A DNA stretch of 39,616 nt from Candidatus Hydrogenedentota bacterium. GTDB lineage: Bacteria > Hydrogenedentota > Hydrogenedentia > Hydrogenedentales > SLHB01. The stretch covers positions 1 to 39,616 of the forward strand of contig JADLHJ010000109.1 of assembly GCA_020848835.1 (NCBI GenBank), in the 5' to 3' direction. This document shows positions 8,801 to 17,200 of this stretch, in pieces. The notes under the pieces were generated by a model, which was given only the letters and a program-made list of their open reading frames with translations, made no database searches and was not told the DNA's origin. Within the stretch, counting starts at the first letter, position 1; every line of letters begins with the position of its first letter. Made by a program: the position numbers and the translations under genes.

Positions 8801-9625
8801 TTACGTGTGTGCTCCCAACCAGGAGGTGACTTGTGTGAACCAGCGGTCTTTGTCGGAGTCGTTGTAGAGTTCGTGGTAGGCGCGTTCGAAGATGCAGAGC
8901 GTCTTGTCCGCGGATTTCGCGGCGGTGTGCAAGTCGCGGCTGCCTTGGCAATCGGTGAGGCGATCCTTTGTGCCGTGCATGACGAGAATGGGTAACTCGA
9001 TTTCGTTCGAGCGCGCGCGCACTTCCGCGATGGCTTTCGATATTTCGGCCCCACTGCGCGCGTGCACCGCGCCGCCGTATCGAAGCGGATCATCGCGCAG
9101 GGCCTGCACGGCTTTCGGATCGCGTGAGCATGCGGTGACATCTACTTTCTGAACGGGTAGCCAAGGCGTGACCGTGCTCAATACCGAAGCAAGGTTTTGA
9201 AGGTATTGCGGCACATTGTCAGGAATCTTTAGCAGGCCGCTGCTGAAAACAAGGCCGCGCACTTTCGGCTTGTTTCGAATTGCGTATAACGAGAGCGCGA
9301 GACAGCCCAGGCTGTGTCCCATTAGGACGAGCGGCTGGTTTGCAGTCTGCGATGCGACGTGCGCGAGAAACGCGTGACCGTCGTTTACCCAATTGTCGAA
9401 TGACGTTATGAAGCCGCGTTTGCCGGGCGATTTGCCGTGGCCACGCTGATCGAATGCGTAGAAGCCGTAGCCTGCTTTGTTCAGATGTTCCGCGACTTCT
9501 TGAAACGATCCGCCGTGGTGACCGAAGCCGTGGAATATGGCGACGTTGGCTTTAGATGAGTCGATGGGCCAGTGTTGGGCATTTAACTCGGTGCCGTCTG
9601 CCGCGCGGAACGGGAATTCATTCAT
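8801..9625 (-). CDS. Alpha/beta hydrolase, monoacylglycerol lipase / lysophospholipase type
   Basis: 274 residues, normal length for the Hydrolase_4 (serine aminopeptidase S33-like) family. The oxyanion-side motif FHGFGHHGGS and the FDQRGHGKSPGKRG block are typical of monoglyceride lipases. The catalytic triad is visible: Ser105 in GHSLG, Asp221 in HGTKDRL and His251 in AYHELYND. It likely hydrolyses monoacylglycerols or lysophospholipids. No signal peptide is seen. Its ATG overlaps the DoxX stop by four bases (ATGA, 9622-9625) and its own stop abuts the start of the YhhN-like gene, so the three are translationally coupled. The pairing with a putative lysoplasmalogenase supports a role in lysolipid breakdown. 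Confidence 0.88.
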   Translation of the reverse strand: MNEFPFRAADGTELNAQHWPIDSSKANVAIFHGFGHHGGSFQEVAEHLNKAGYGFYAFDQRGHGKSPGKRGFITSFDNWVNDGHAFLAHVASQTANQPLVLMGHSLGCLALSLYAIRNKPKVRGLVFSSGLLKIPDNVPQYLQNLASVLSTVTPWLPVQKVDVTACSRDPKAVQALRDDPLRYGGAVHARSGAEISKAIAEVRARSNEIELPILVMHGTKDRLTDCQGSRDLHTAAKSADKTLCIFERAYHELYNDSDKDRWFTQVTSWLGAHT

Positions 9626-10014
9626 GCGGGAGTCCCCTCGTGACGTTTATCGGGCCGCGTGTACCACCACGCCCATGCGATGAACAAAAACTGAAACACA
9701 AGGCGCAGCCAAAGCGCCCACAGTGGGACACCCGGATATTGTTCCGCGTGCAGGAGCATGTGCACGTGGACCAACAGAAATATCACCAGCATTGCCACGA
9801 TGCCCCACGCGCCGAGTTTGAGCGTTGGCCTGAAGAACATCATCGCGCCCGCGATCACTTCGGTAACGCCGCTGAGCAGGACGAGACCGTGGTGCGCGGG
9901 AAGATAAGGAGGCATTAATTTTATGTAGAAGGCAGGGTTTACAAAATGGTAAATGCCGGCGAGCACAAACAACGCACCAAGAAGAAAGCGCAGTCCCAGC
10001 TTTACGTATTTCAT
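9622..10014 (-). CDS. DoxX-like small membrane protein
   Basis: 130 residues with four hydrophobic segments (about 8-26, 42-60, 68-86, 99-118). The opening GLRFLLGALFVLAGIYHFVNPAFY and the PPYLPAHHGLVLLSGVTEVI block are characteristic of DoxX/DoxD-like inner membrane proteins, often linked to quinone or redox balance, with no proven reaction for most members. An HVHMLLH His cluster lies in the third helix region. The start has a GAGGGG ribosome site. It is the first gene of the DoxX - lipase - YhhN - PHP-like cluster and its stop overlaps the lipase start by four bases. Confidence 0.85.
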   Translation of the reverse strand: MKYVKLGLRFLLGALFVLAGIYHFVNPAFYIKLMPPYLPAHHGLVLLSGVTEVIAGAMMFFRPTLKLGAWGIVAMLVIFLLVHVHMLLHAEQYPGVPLWALWLRLVFQFLFIAWAWWYTRPDKRHEGTPA

Positions 10015-10425
10015 CCCGGTGCCCCTCGTGTCCCATCACGTTTACGGGCAAGAGCGTACTATAGCGTGCGTGCCGTGGGCGAACGCGGCGGCAATCCTTC
10101 AGCGATAGCTTCTATTCATTAGCCCATGGCGTTGCACTGCGGCGAGGGGGAAGACGACTTTTTTTTGACGCGTCTGTCTGAGTTGGCGTTCCACTGGAGC
10201 GACTTAAAAATTGGCGGGAGCCCGATAGCGAAGATTTTGCCTGAACGTGGCGCTGGGCTCCGAGGCGCGCCGCGCTCTGGCGAGCGAGGCGCTACTTCCG
10301 CGCGCTCTTGGAGTGGTGGGTGGGGTGTAGAAAAACTTTTTTTGACGAGACAAGGGGGTGCAGGCCAGCGCCAATCCTCGTAAGTGCAGTGTTTTCATCG
10401 GTACCTCGGATTCGACACCGGTACA

Positions 10426-10448
10426 GGGGGGTGGGGGGTGTCGTGGGG
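10426..10448 (+). repeat. G-rich run, possible G-quadruplex
   Basis: Three G-runs of 6, 6 and 4 lie at 10426-10431, 10433-10438 and 10445-10448, with two more runs of four G at 10466-10469 and 10474-10477. The spacing would allow a four-stranded structure on the plus strand. No gene is directly attached, so any function is speculative. Confidence 0.4.
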
Positions 10449-10655
10449 TGCGTTTGACGATTCAAGGGGTGCTGGGGTCATGGGTCGGCTTCGTCCTTCA
10501 TATTCTTAGATCCGAAAAGCGCGTCTCGGCTGGCGGGGTTATGCGCAAAGCCACGGCGCGTTTGAAATACGCATAGGTACAACGTGGGCTTCTATCTTTT
10601 GGCCCAGCGCGTTGCATACTCCTTCGCATAAAGCTCCGGAGAACACGCTTTTTTT

Positions 10656-10687
10656 AACCACGGATCGCGCGGATCACACGGATCGGA
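10656..10687. repeat. Short degenerate CGGAT repeat
   Basis: The pentamer CGGAT recurs at 9-11 base steps (ACGGATCGCG, CGGATCACA, CGGATCGGAT). Sequences of the type ACCACGGATnnnACGGAT are a familiar dispersed repeat in Planctomycetes/Verrucomicrobia/Hydrogenedentota-type genomes, from general knowledge. It is too short and degenerate to be a CRISPR array. Confidence 0.6.
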
Positions 10688-10821
10688 TTTTGGGAAACAA
10701 GGGGTACTTTGTTGACGAAATTTACGTTTAGCATTTGTTTTTGAATCGGTTGTATGCAAATGCTTGAAAGACCGTAACGGCGAGACTCTGCGCCTTGTCG
10801 TTTTGGAGTTGATGCATAAAT

Positions 10822-10840
10822 CACGGGCGGGACGCCCGTG
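10822..10840. repeat. Perfect palindrome, REP-like
   Basis: CACGGGCG - GGA - CGCCCGTG forms an eight base-pair stem with a three-base loop. It lies 32 bases beyond the stop of the minus-strand gene at 10872, where it could act as a 3' hairpin for that gene, but no T-run follows on the minus strand. Sequences of this kind recur as short REP-like units in related genomes, from general knowledge. Confidence 0.6.
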
Positions 10841-10871
10841 CTCCCTTGCGGCGGTTCTTAGTGCTGACGAT

Positions 10872-12236
10872 TTAATTTTTCTTTGCGAGCCCGATTAGCG
10901 TTGCCAGATCCATTGCTGCCGGGGTGGGCTGATAATTCAAGTAGAAGGCGAGGATTTTTTCTTTCGCCTCGGGGTTCGTTAGCGCAGGGGCGATCCAGCC
11001 GTCGGGACTGGAGACGTAGCTGGGTAAGAATTTAACGTCGCCGGTAACGGAGCCGAGTAGGACGCCCATGGTCTCGGGGGTGGTGCTGAGGCGGCCGAGG
11101 CCATTGTTCACGGTGAGGCCGAACATTTTTACGTCTTTTTTGGTGAAGACTTTTCCGTCGGCGGCGAGCATGAGGGGGAATGCGGCGGTGAGTTGCGCGT
11201 GGGAGCTGTCTTCGCCGTTAATGGTTTTCGGATCGATAGGTTTTGTTGGCGGCGTTTCGGGTAACCAGTATGGCCAGTAATACGCGCCGTCCGTGCCGAT
11301 GTCGAGGCGACGTTTCATGTACCAGCCCATGCGGATGGCGCGGTCTTTGTATTGCTTGTCGCCGGTTAGTTTCCATGCGGCCCAGATTGCGCGGCCGAGT
11401 GCGGCGAGGCGATTGCCCGGTTTGATCTTGCCGTCCAGGTTGTCCTCCTGATTCAGCATGATGTAGTAGCCTTCGTCATCGGCGGGGCCGTCTTTCCATT
11501 GTTTGTCGTGCCACGCGAGGGCTTCGAGCGCTTCTTTTTGGATGGTGGCGTAGCGATCCGATTTTGGATCGAGGATTTGTTTTTCCTTTTTCACGAGCAG
11601 CAGGAAGTCGAGCATGGGATAGACGAGCATGCCGGTATGTACGCCGAAGACCGCGCGTCCGCGTTTCGCGTATTTGTCGCTGCTCCATGCGGTGGAAGTT
11701 TCGCCGGTGAAAAGTTGCGTGCCTTTTTTGTCGTCGCGCACGGAGAGTACGGCCTCGGAACTGCGGAGGTTGGCTTCGAGGTATTTCGGATCTCCGGTAT
11801 TGCGATACATGATGTTGTAGGCCGTCATCCAATACGCGATACCCCAGGCGAGGTTGCCGTCGTTGTTGGCTTTTGATTTGACGATATCGAGAGAGGCGTC
11901 GAGTCTTTCGCCGAGAAAACGTTCGTCGAATTTTGCGGGTGTGGCATATTCGGCGAGCGTGGGGGCGGGAGTGACCTTTGGGTAGTGCTCTTGAAATTTT
12001 TTGATGTATTCGGCGTCTTCGGGGGTCGTTTGTGCGAGGGCGGCAAATGTTACAGCAAATAGCAAGGTGATTATCCGTGAGATTGCCGCAACCCCGTTGG
12101 GGTTGAAGTAATGTGGGGGCTGGCGTCTCCCCAGGGTAGCGCCGCGAAGCGCGTCGCAACCCTGGGCTGCGCGCAATAACCCCTTCGGGGTAAATTCCGA
12201 ATTTGAACAAGAAGAACCCGATTGTGAAACGATCAC
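10872..12236 (-). CDS. Exported alpha/alpha-barrel-like protein, function unknown
   Basis: 454 residues from a GTG at 12236, which has GAGGG seven bases upstream; a TTG at 12275 lacks a ribosome site. The first ~50 residues are odd: about residues 16-50 are encoded by the palindromic repeat at 12090-12191, read in frame, and only then comes the hydrophobic export segment ISRIITLLFAVTFAALAQ. The original start was therefore probably near 12085 and has been altered. The mature part is helical, with blocks LAWGIAYWMTAYNIMYRNTG, WAAWKLTGDKQYKDRAIRMG and DGAYYWPYWLPE typical of six-hairpin (alpha/alpha toroid) proteins such as glucuronyl C5-epimerases and unsaturated glucuronidases. A role on polysaccharides is likely but no catalytic residue is certain. 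Confidence 0.65.
   Translation of the reverse strand: MIVSQSGSSCSNSEFTPKGLLRAAQGCDALRGATLGRRQPPHYFNPNGVAAISRIITLLFAVTFAALAQTTPEDAEYIKKFQEHYPKVTPAPTLAEYATPAKFDERFLGERLDASLDIVKSKANNDGNLAWGIAYWMTAYNIMYRNTGDPKYLEANLRSSEAVLSVRDDKKGTQLFTGETSTAWSSDKYAKRGRAVFGVHTGMLVYPMLDFLLLVKKEKQILDPKSDRYATIQKEALEALAWHDKQWKDGPADDEGYYIMLNQEDNLDGKIKPGNRLAALGRAIWAAWKLTGDKQYKDRAIRMGWYMKRRLDIGTDGAYYWPYWLPETPPTKPIDPKTINGEDSSHAQLTAAFPLMLAADGKVFTKKDVKMFGLTVNNGLGRLSTTPETMGVLLGSVTGDVKFLPSYVSSPDGWIAPALTNPEAKEKILAFYLNYQPTPAAMDLATLIGLAKKN
12090..12191. repeat. Three-hairpin palindromic repeat unit
   Basis: The unit holds three inverted repeats in a row: AACCCC-gtt-GGGGTT (12090-12104), CCCAGGGT ... ACCCTGGG (12130-12137 with 12159-12166, enclosing a GCGC-rich loop) and ACCCC-ttc-GGGGT (12179-12191). 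The text around CCAGGGTAGCGCCGCGAAGC and AACCCTGGGCTGCG is a well-known dispersed element in Planctomycetes/Verrucomicrobia-like genomes, from general knowledge. Here it lies inside the 5' end of the minus-strand gene and is open in that frame. Confidence 0.75.
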
Positions 12237-12341
12237 GTTTTTTCCCTCTGAAAGTGTGACAAGATCCCGAAGCAAAATTGTTGCGTCACTTGGCGCGCAA
12301 TATTTTGTGTCGCAAAAGAATCGTTCACGTTCGACTTTCTA

Positions 12342-13928
12342 CTAACCCTTCGCAATAGCGGCGACTTCTTGCAGTGACAGCGCGGTGTTGTAGATGCGCA
12401 AATCTTTCATCGCGCCGCTGAAATAATCGTGCATGCCGAAGCCGATGGTCATGGGTTTGTCGTTGCTGAGATTGTAGGGGGCCTGATCGAATTCGTCGGA
12501 TTGGCCGACGAGTTGGCCATCGACGAACAGATTTAGTTGGCCGCCGTCTTTTACCGCTGCGACATGGTGCCAGCCGGGTGATAGCGAACGATCCACCGAC
12601 GCACATTTGCCTGCGTCGAGACTGAATACATGGCCTGACGGCAGCGTGCCGCAAAAGAGTTGTCCGCGGAAGATCGCCATGGACCACGCGCGGCGGTAGA
12701 CGACGTCCGGGGTCTTGTCGAGTTGGCCGGTGTTGAACCAAGCGCCGTCGCCGTCGTAGCGATAGACCTGTGCGAGGGGGAGCGTGCCGCCGTAGAGCTT
12801 GCCGTTGTATGCGGCCATCGCCATGACTTCTTTTTCTTCGCCGAGTCGCCCCGCGTTTTCCCAGCCCATCTGACCGTCCCAGCGATAGACCGCGCCGCTG
12901 GGCCATGCGCCGATGTAGAGCTCGCCTTGATACGGCATGAACGAATAGGTCTGCGTGATCTCCGGCGGCTTGCCCATATCGTCCCACTGTTCGCCACCGG
13001 CGTAACGGTAGATGTTGTAATCGCCGTCGTAGCTGCCGCCCCATATGTTTCCGCGCCACACGCTCATCGGTACGATACGCCCGCCGGGGTTTGTTCCGGG
13101 GTGTCCGCAGAAGGTCCATTTGTTATCGCCGTCGTAGCGGTAGACTCCCGGCGGCGCGTAGAGAGAAGATGCATAGAGTTTGCCGCGATAAACGGTGAGG
13201 CTGTGGATCGCTTCGTGGCCTTCGAGCGCGCCGACTTCGATCCATTTTTGATCGCCGTCGTAACGAAAAATTTTTCCGCCAGGTGTCTCGTTTTCGGATT
13301 CGGCGAGTGAAGAACCGCGAGAGCGATAATGCGATGCCGCCGCGTAGAGTTTGCCGTCGAATTCCGCTAGCGCGGTGACGGCGTTGGAGGCGTAAGGCGC
13401 GCCGCAGTCTTCCCACTTCGTTTCGCCCGCGTAGCGATAGACGTGCCCGCGCTCTTCTTTGCCAGCCTCGAAGGTGCCTGCGTAGATGGCATTGTCAAAG
13501 GTGCAGAGCGCGAAGATGCACACGGCATTCCCGGGACGGCCGCGATCCTGCCACTCCTCGATTATGCCGTTGTCGATGCCAAAGAAAAGATTGCGGCAGT
13601 TCGGCGTGGAGGACGTTACGCCGGAGTAATTCAGTAATCCGAAGTTGAAGCCTTTGCGCGCAGCGGGGTCGAACTTGCAGACGAGGTCGCCCAACACTGA
13701 ATCGAGAATCTTGTCAGTATGGATGTGCGCCGCGATGGAGAAACTCTTGTCACCAAAACGCAGCGCCTCGTGGTCCGGTACCTCGATGTACGCGCCGCGT
13801 CCGTCGAACCACGCTGCTCCGTCGCGAAAGACTACGCCACGCGGATCGCCACGAAGTCCAAACTGTGAGGTATCATTAGAGTCGGTCTTCAGCGGAAAAT
13901 GGATCGTCGGTGCAGTACTGGCTGGCAT
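12342..13928 (-). CDS. LamG-domain protein with an inserted kelch-like beta-propeller
   Basis: 528 residues from the ATG at 13928, preceded by GGTGGGGAA; a GTG five codons earlier is less likely. Residues ~5-115 are the first half of a LamG/concanavalin-like domain (AWFDGRGAYIEVPDHEALRF, SFSIAAHIHTD). Residues ~120-430 hold about seven repeats of ~45-50 residues with the pattern VYRYDG-xx-KW-xx-G and LYAGT/LYGGT, a kelch-like propeller. The last ~100 residues finish the LamG domain (GWHHVAAVKDGGQLNLFVDG, FSGAMKDLRIYNTALS). So the propeller seems to be inserted within the lectin-like domain rather than appended. No signal peptide is visible, unlike its neighbours. A glycan- or surface-binding role is likely. 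It is transcribed away from the protease gene. Confidence 0.75.
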   Translation of the reverse strand: MPASTAPTIHFPLKTDSNDTSQFGLRGDPRGVVFRDGAAWFDGRGAYIEVPDHEALRFGDKSFSIAAHIHTDKILDSVLGDLVCKFDPAARKGFNFGLLNYSGVTSSTPNCRNLFFGIDNGIIEEWQDRGRPGNAVCIFALCTFDNAIYAGTFEAGKEERGHVYRYAGETKWEDCGAPYASNAVTALAEFDGKLYAAASHYRSRGSSLAESENETPGGKIFRYDGDQKWIEVGALEGHEAIHSLTVYRGKLYASSLYAPPGVYRYDGDNKWTFCGHPGTNPGGRIVPMSVWRGNIWGGSYDGDYNIYRYAGGEQWDDMGKPPEITQTYSFMPYQGELYIGAWPSGAVYRWDGQMGWENAGRLGEEKEVMAMAAYNGKLYGGTLPLAQVYRYDGDGAWFNTGQLDKTPDVVYRRAWSMAIFRGQLFCGTLPSGHVFSLDAGKCASVDRSLSPGWHHVAAVKDGGQLNLFVDGQLVGQSDEFDQAPYNLSNDKPMTIGFGMHDYFSGAMKDLRIYNTALSLQEVAAIAKG

Positions 13929-14278
13929 GGCAATATTCCCCACCCGGAAATTGGATGCGACAGAGTATCATGGAACGCTGGACGCAATACCAGCGTGAAC
14001 AGTTCGGCGAACATGTTGAAATTGGCATGATTGCAAATCGATTTAATTGAAATGCTGATAAATATGGAAAAATTGTGCGTGTTAAATGGGATATATTAGG
14101 TATTCGACGGTAAATTATTTGACTTATTGACATCTTTACCGGTAGAATCCACCCGGGATCAAAAAGGGTTGTAGACTTTTCGAGTGCGCTGGGCTGCGTG
14201 CCTGATCCTCAGAAAGGGACAATTTCTTTTGGGATAGATCCCGGCGGGGGGATTCGCCCGGGGTCAGGAAGGGGTGCC
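13929..14278. other. Divergent control region between LamG gene and protease gene
   Basis: A 350-base A/T-rich stretch between two divergent genes. It contains a sigma70-like promoter for the protease (14119-14148). The segment from about 14155 to 14278 would be its 5' leader; inside it GGATCA (14156-14161) can pair with TGATCC (14204-14209), and GGGATAGATCCC (14231-14242) is a short palindrome. No known riboswitch consensus is recognised. Confidence 0.5.
14119..14148 (+). promoter_or_regulatory. Sigma70-like promoter of the protease gene
   Basis: A -35 box TTGACT at 14119-14124, an 18-base spacer and a -10 box TAGAAT at 14143-14148 predict a transcript starting near 14155, about 125 bases before the ATG at 14279. 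The surrounding DNA is clearly richer in A/T than the flanking genes. Confidence 0.5.
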
Positions 14279-17200
14279 ATGTTGCGTACTCGTTTTTGGG
14301 GGATTCTCCTCACCGTTGCCGGAGCGGCGACGGCCTTGGCCGGCCAGCTCCAATTCACAAACACACCGCTCTATACGGCTTCGCTCCCGAGGATCACAGA
14401 GTCCGAGGTCGGCCAGAAGTCGAATGATGCCGAGCCGGTAACCTTGATCGTCCAGTTTTCCCGGCCAATACGCCCGGGGGACGTGGAAGGGTTGGAGCGC
14501 GCTGGTGCTACTGTTCACAACTACATCCCGGACTATGCGTACCTTGTAAGTGCGCCAGCGGGAGTCGCGGTCCAATTGGGCAGTTTGCCGGGTGTCGTCT
14601 GGGCGGGTTTGCTTCCCGACTATGTGAAAATCAGCAAACCGCTCGCAGACCGTCTGTCGAAGACTGACGCATCGAAGGCGGCAGCGTCTATCGTTCAATA
14701 CAACGTACTAAGTTCGGACGCGACGGGCGCCAAGGAACTCGAGGGCCGGGGGTTCCGTATTCTCGATGCGCGCAAGACGCAGATGGGCTGGTTCCAGATG
14801 CGGGTAGATGCGTCGCTGGCGAAGGCGACGGACATCGCGTCGGTAAACGCTGTGTTTCGCGTCGAAGCTGCGCCCGAATACGAGTTGCACGGCGAACGCG
14901 GCGCACAAACGATGGCAGGCAATTTGAATGCGGGCGGTACCGCGCCGACCGGTCCGGGTTATACCACCTGGCTGAGTGCGAATGGCTTGAGCGGCGGCAA
15001 TGACGTCATAGTTCAGGTGCAAGACGACGGTCTCGACAAAGGCATCGCGACGAACGCAGCAGGTACCGCACACCCGGATATCCTTGGGCGAATCGCGGGG
15101 ATTTTTAACGCGACATCTAATCCTCTTGGCGACAGCAAAGACGGCCACGGACAAATCAACGCGGGTATCATAATCGGTAATGCCAGTATCGGCACCACCG
15201 ATGGCGCTGGATTCAAGTTGGGCCAGGGTGTCGCGCCGCAAGCGCGAGTCTACGCCACGAAAATATTCCAGAACGATTTTGGACCTTTCGACATTGGTTC
15301 TAACACGCTGACCGACCTCGCGCGCAATGCGCAAAACGCGGGCGCCACATTTTCGAACAATTCCTGGGGTGCTTCGGTCGACGGCGAGTACACGACGGAT
15401 TCCGCGCTGTACGACGCATTGACGCGCGACGCAGACCCCAACGAAGCGGGCAATCAGCCCATGGTGTATTTCTTCTCGACGGGCAATGACGGTCCCGCGA
15501 CGCAAACCATCGGGTCACCGGCGACCGCGAAAAACGTCATCGCGGTGGGCGCTGCCGAAAACAGCGACAACAACGGCACGGACGGGTGCCTGGTGTCGGC
15601 ATCGTCATCGAACAGCAACAAGGACATCGTGGACTTTTCGAGTCGCGGCCCGACTGAAGACAGCCGTTTTGGCGTCACGGTCGTGGCTACGGGAACGCAC
15701 GTGAACGGCCCCGCCTCGACCGCGACGGGATATAACGGTCTTGGCGTGTGCGATCAGTACTTCCCAAACGGCCAGACGGATTACGCGCGTTCATCCGGCA
15801 CGAGTCACTCGACGCCGATAGCGACGGGCGCGGGCATCATCATCGATGAATTGTTCACGGAGCAGTTGTCGGCAAAGGCGATTCCCGCGCATCCGAGCCC
15901 CGCGATGGTGCGCGCAGTGCTTGCGAACACTGCCAAGAGCCTGCAGGGCGGCAACGATGGCGATGGCGGCACGATCGGCCATGTGCCGAATGCCGTGCAG
16001 GGCTGGGGGTCGGTGAATCTCGGAACCCTGCTTACCTTTAAGAATTCGCTTTACATTTCGGATCAGGAAACGGTCTTTACCGCGACAAACCAAATTCATG
16101 AGCTGTTGTTGACCCGCAAGGACAACACGAAACCGATCAAGATTACGCTGGCGTGGACTGACGCGCCGGGCACGCCGGGCACCGTTGCTCTGGTCAACAA
16201 TTTGAACCTGGAAGTGGAAGACAACGGCACCGTATACAAAGGCAACGTGTTTTCGAACGGCGCTTCGACGACGGGTGGCACGGCCGACAGCCGCAACACG
16301 ATCGAAGCGGTTTATCTCAACAATCCCAGCCAGAATGCGTTAATCGTCCGCGTGAAGGCGGCAAACATCGCGGGCAACGGGATACCGAACTTTGGGGGCA
16401 GCCTCGATCAGGATTTCGCACTGTTCGCGACGAACGCCACGTCGCAGACCTTCGCGGGGCAAATCCATATGGCGCCGGAAGTGGTTTCGTGCGATGACGC
16501 CGTGACGGTAACCGTGAGTGACACGGACCTTCAAGGGTTTGGCACAATTGAAGTCGATCTCAGCACCTCTACGGGCGATGCAGAAACGATGACCTTGACG
16601 GAGACTGCCGCGGACTCCGGCATTTTCGATGGAACAATTGACACGTCTACTGGCACACCGGCGGCGAATGGTGTTCTGCAAGTCAGCAACGGCGCGACGA
16701 TCACGGCGACTTACGAGGACGCGGACAATGGCACAGGCTCGCCCGCGCAGGTGCAAGACACTTCGACGGCCGATTGCGCCGCGCCCCAGATCACCAATGT
16801 GCAGTCCGGCAATATTTTCAGCAATCAGGTGACGATTACGTTTGATACAAACGAAGCGGCAACGTCACGTGTGCGTTATGGCACATCGTGCGGCGCCTTG
16901 AATCTGTCGGTGCAAAACAGCGCGGCAAGCACCGAGCACGAATTGATCGTGCCCGGGCTTACGGCGCACACACAGTACTTTTTCGTAGTGGACGCGACGG
17001 ACACGGCAGGCAATTCCGCGACCGCAAACGGCGGCAGTTGTTTCTCGTTCACCACGACCGACCGTCCGGACTTTTTCACGGAATTGTTCTCAGATGGATC
17101 CAATGACATCGATCGTCAGACCTTGACCTTCACGCCCGATGCCGCGTCCATAAGCAAGTATTCCGTGTGTAGGCTCGGCGCGACTTTGTTCCCGACCGAC

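Larger units (their letters stand above)
10015..10871. other. Gene-free, repeat-rich stretch of about 860 bases
   Basis: No open frame here has a plausible protein: those present translate to Arg/Gly/Ser-rich low-complexity peptides without ribosome sites. What can be seen is a pair of near-identical runs, ACTTTTTTTTGACGCG at about 10154 and ACTTTTTTTGACGAG at about 10334; a G-rich run at 10426-10448; a CGGAT-period repeat at 10656-10687; and a perfect palindrome at 10822-10840. The promoter of the DoxX cluster must lie just right of 10014. The stretch looks like accumulated dispersed repeats rather than a decayed gene. Confidence 0.6.

Noticed and set aside
10126..10576. Plus-strand frames in the gene-free stretch (10126-10383 and 10358-10576)
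   Set aside because: Short, Gly/Arg/Ser-rich, no ribosome site and overlapping G-runs and repeats.
10656..10687. CGGAT repeat as a CRISPR array
   Set aside because: Repeat units of 5-7 bases at ~10-base steps with no spacers of 25-40 bases and no cas genes.
12660..13310. Plus-strand open frame of 216 codons
   Set aside because: Antisense to the repeat region of the LamG/propeller gene; its own periodicity just mirrors those repeats.
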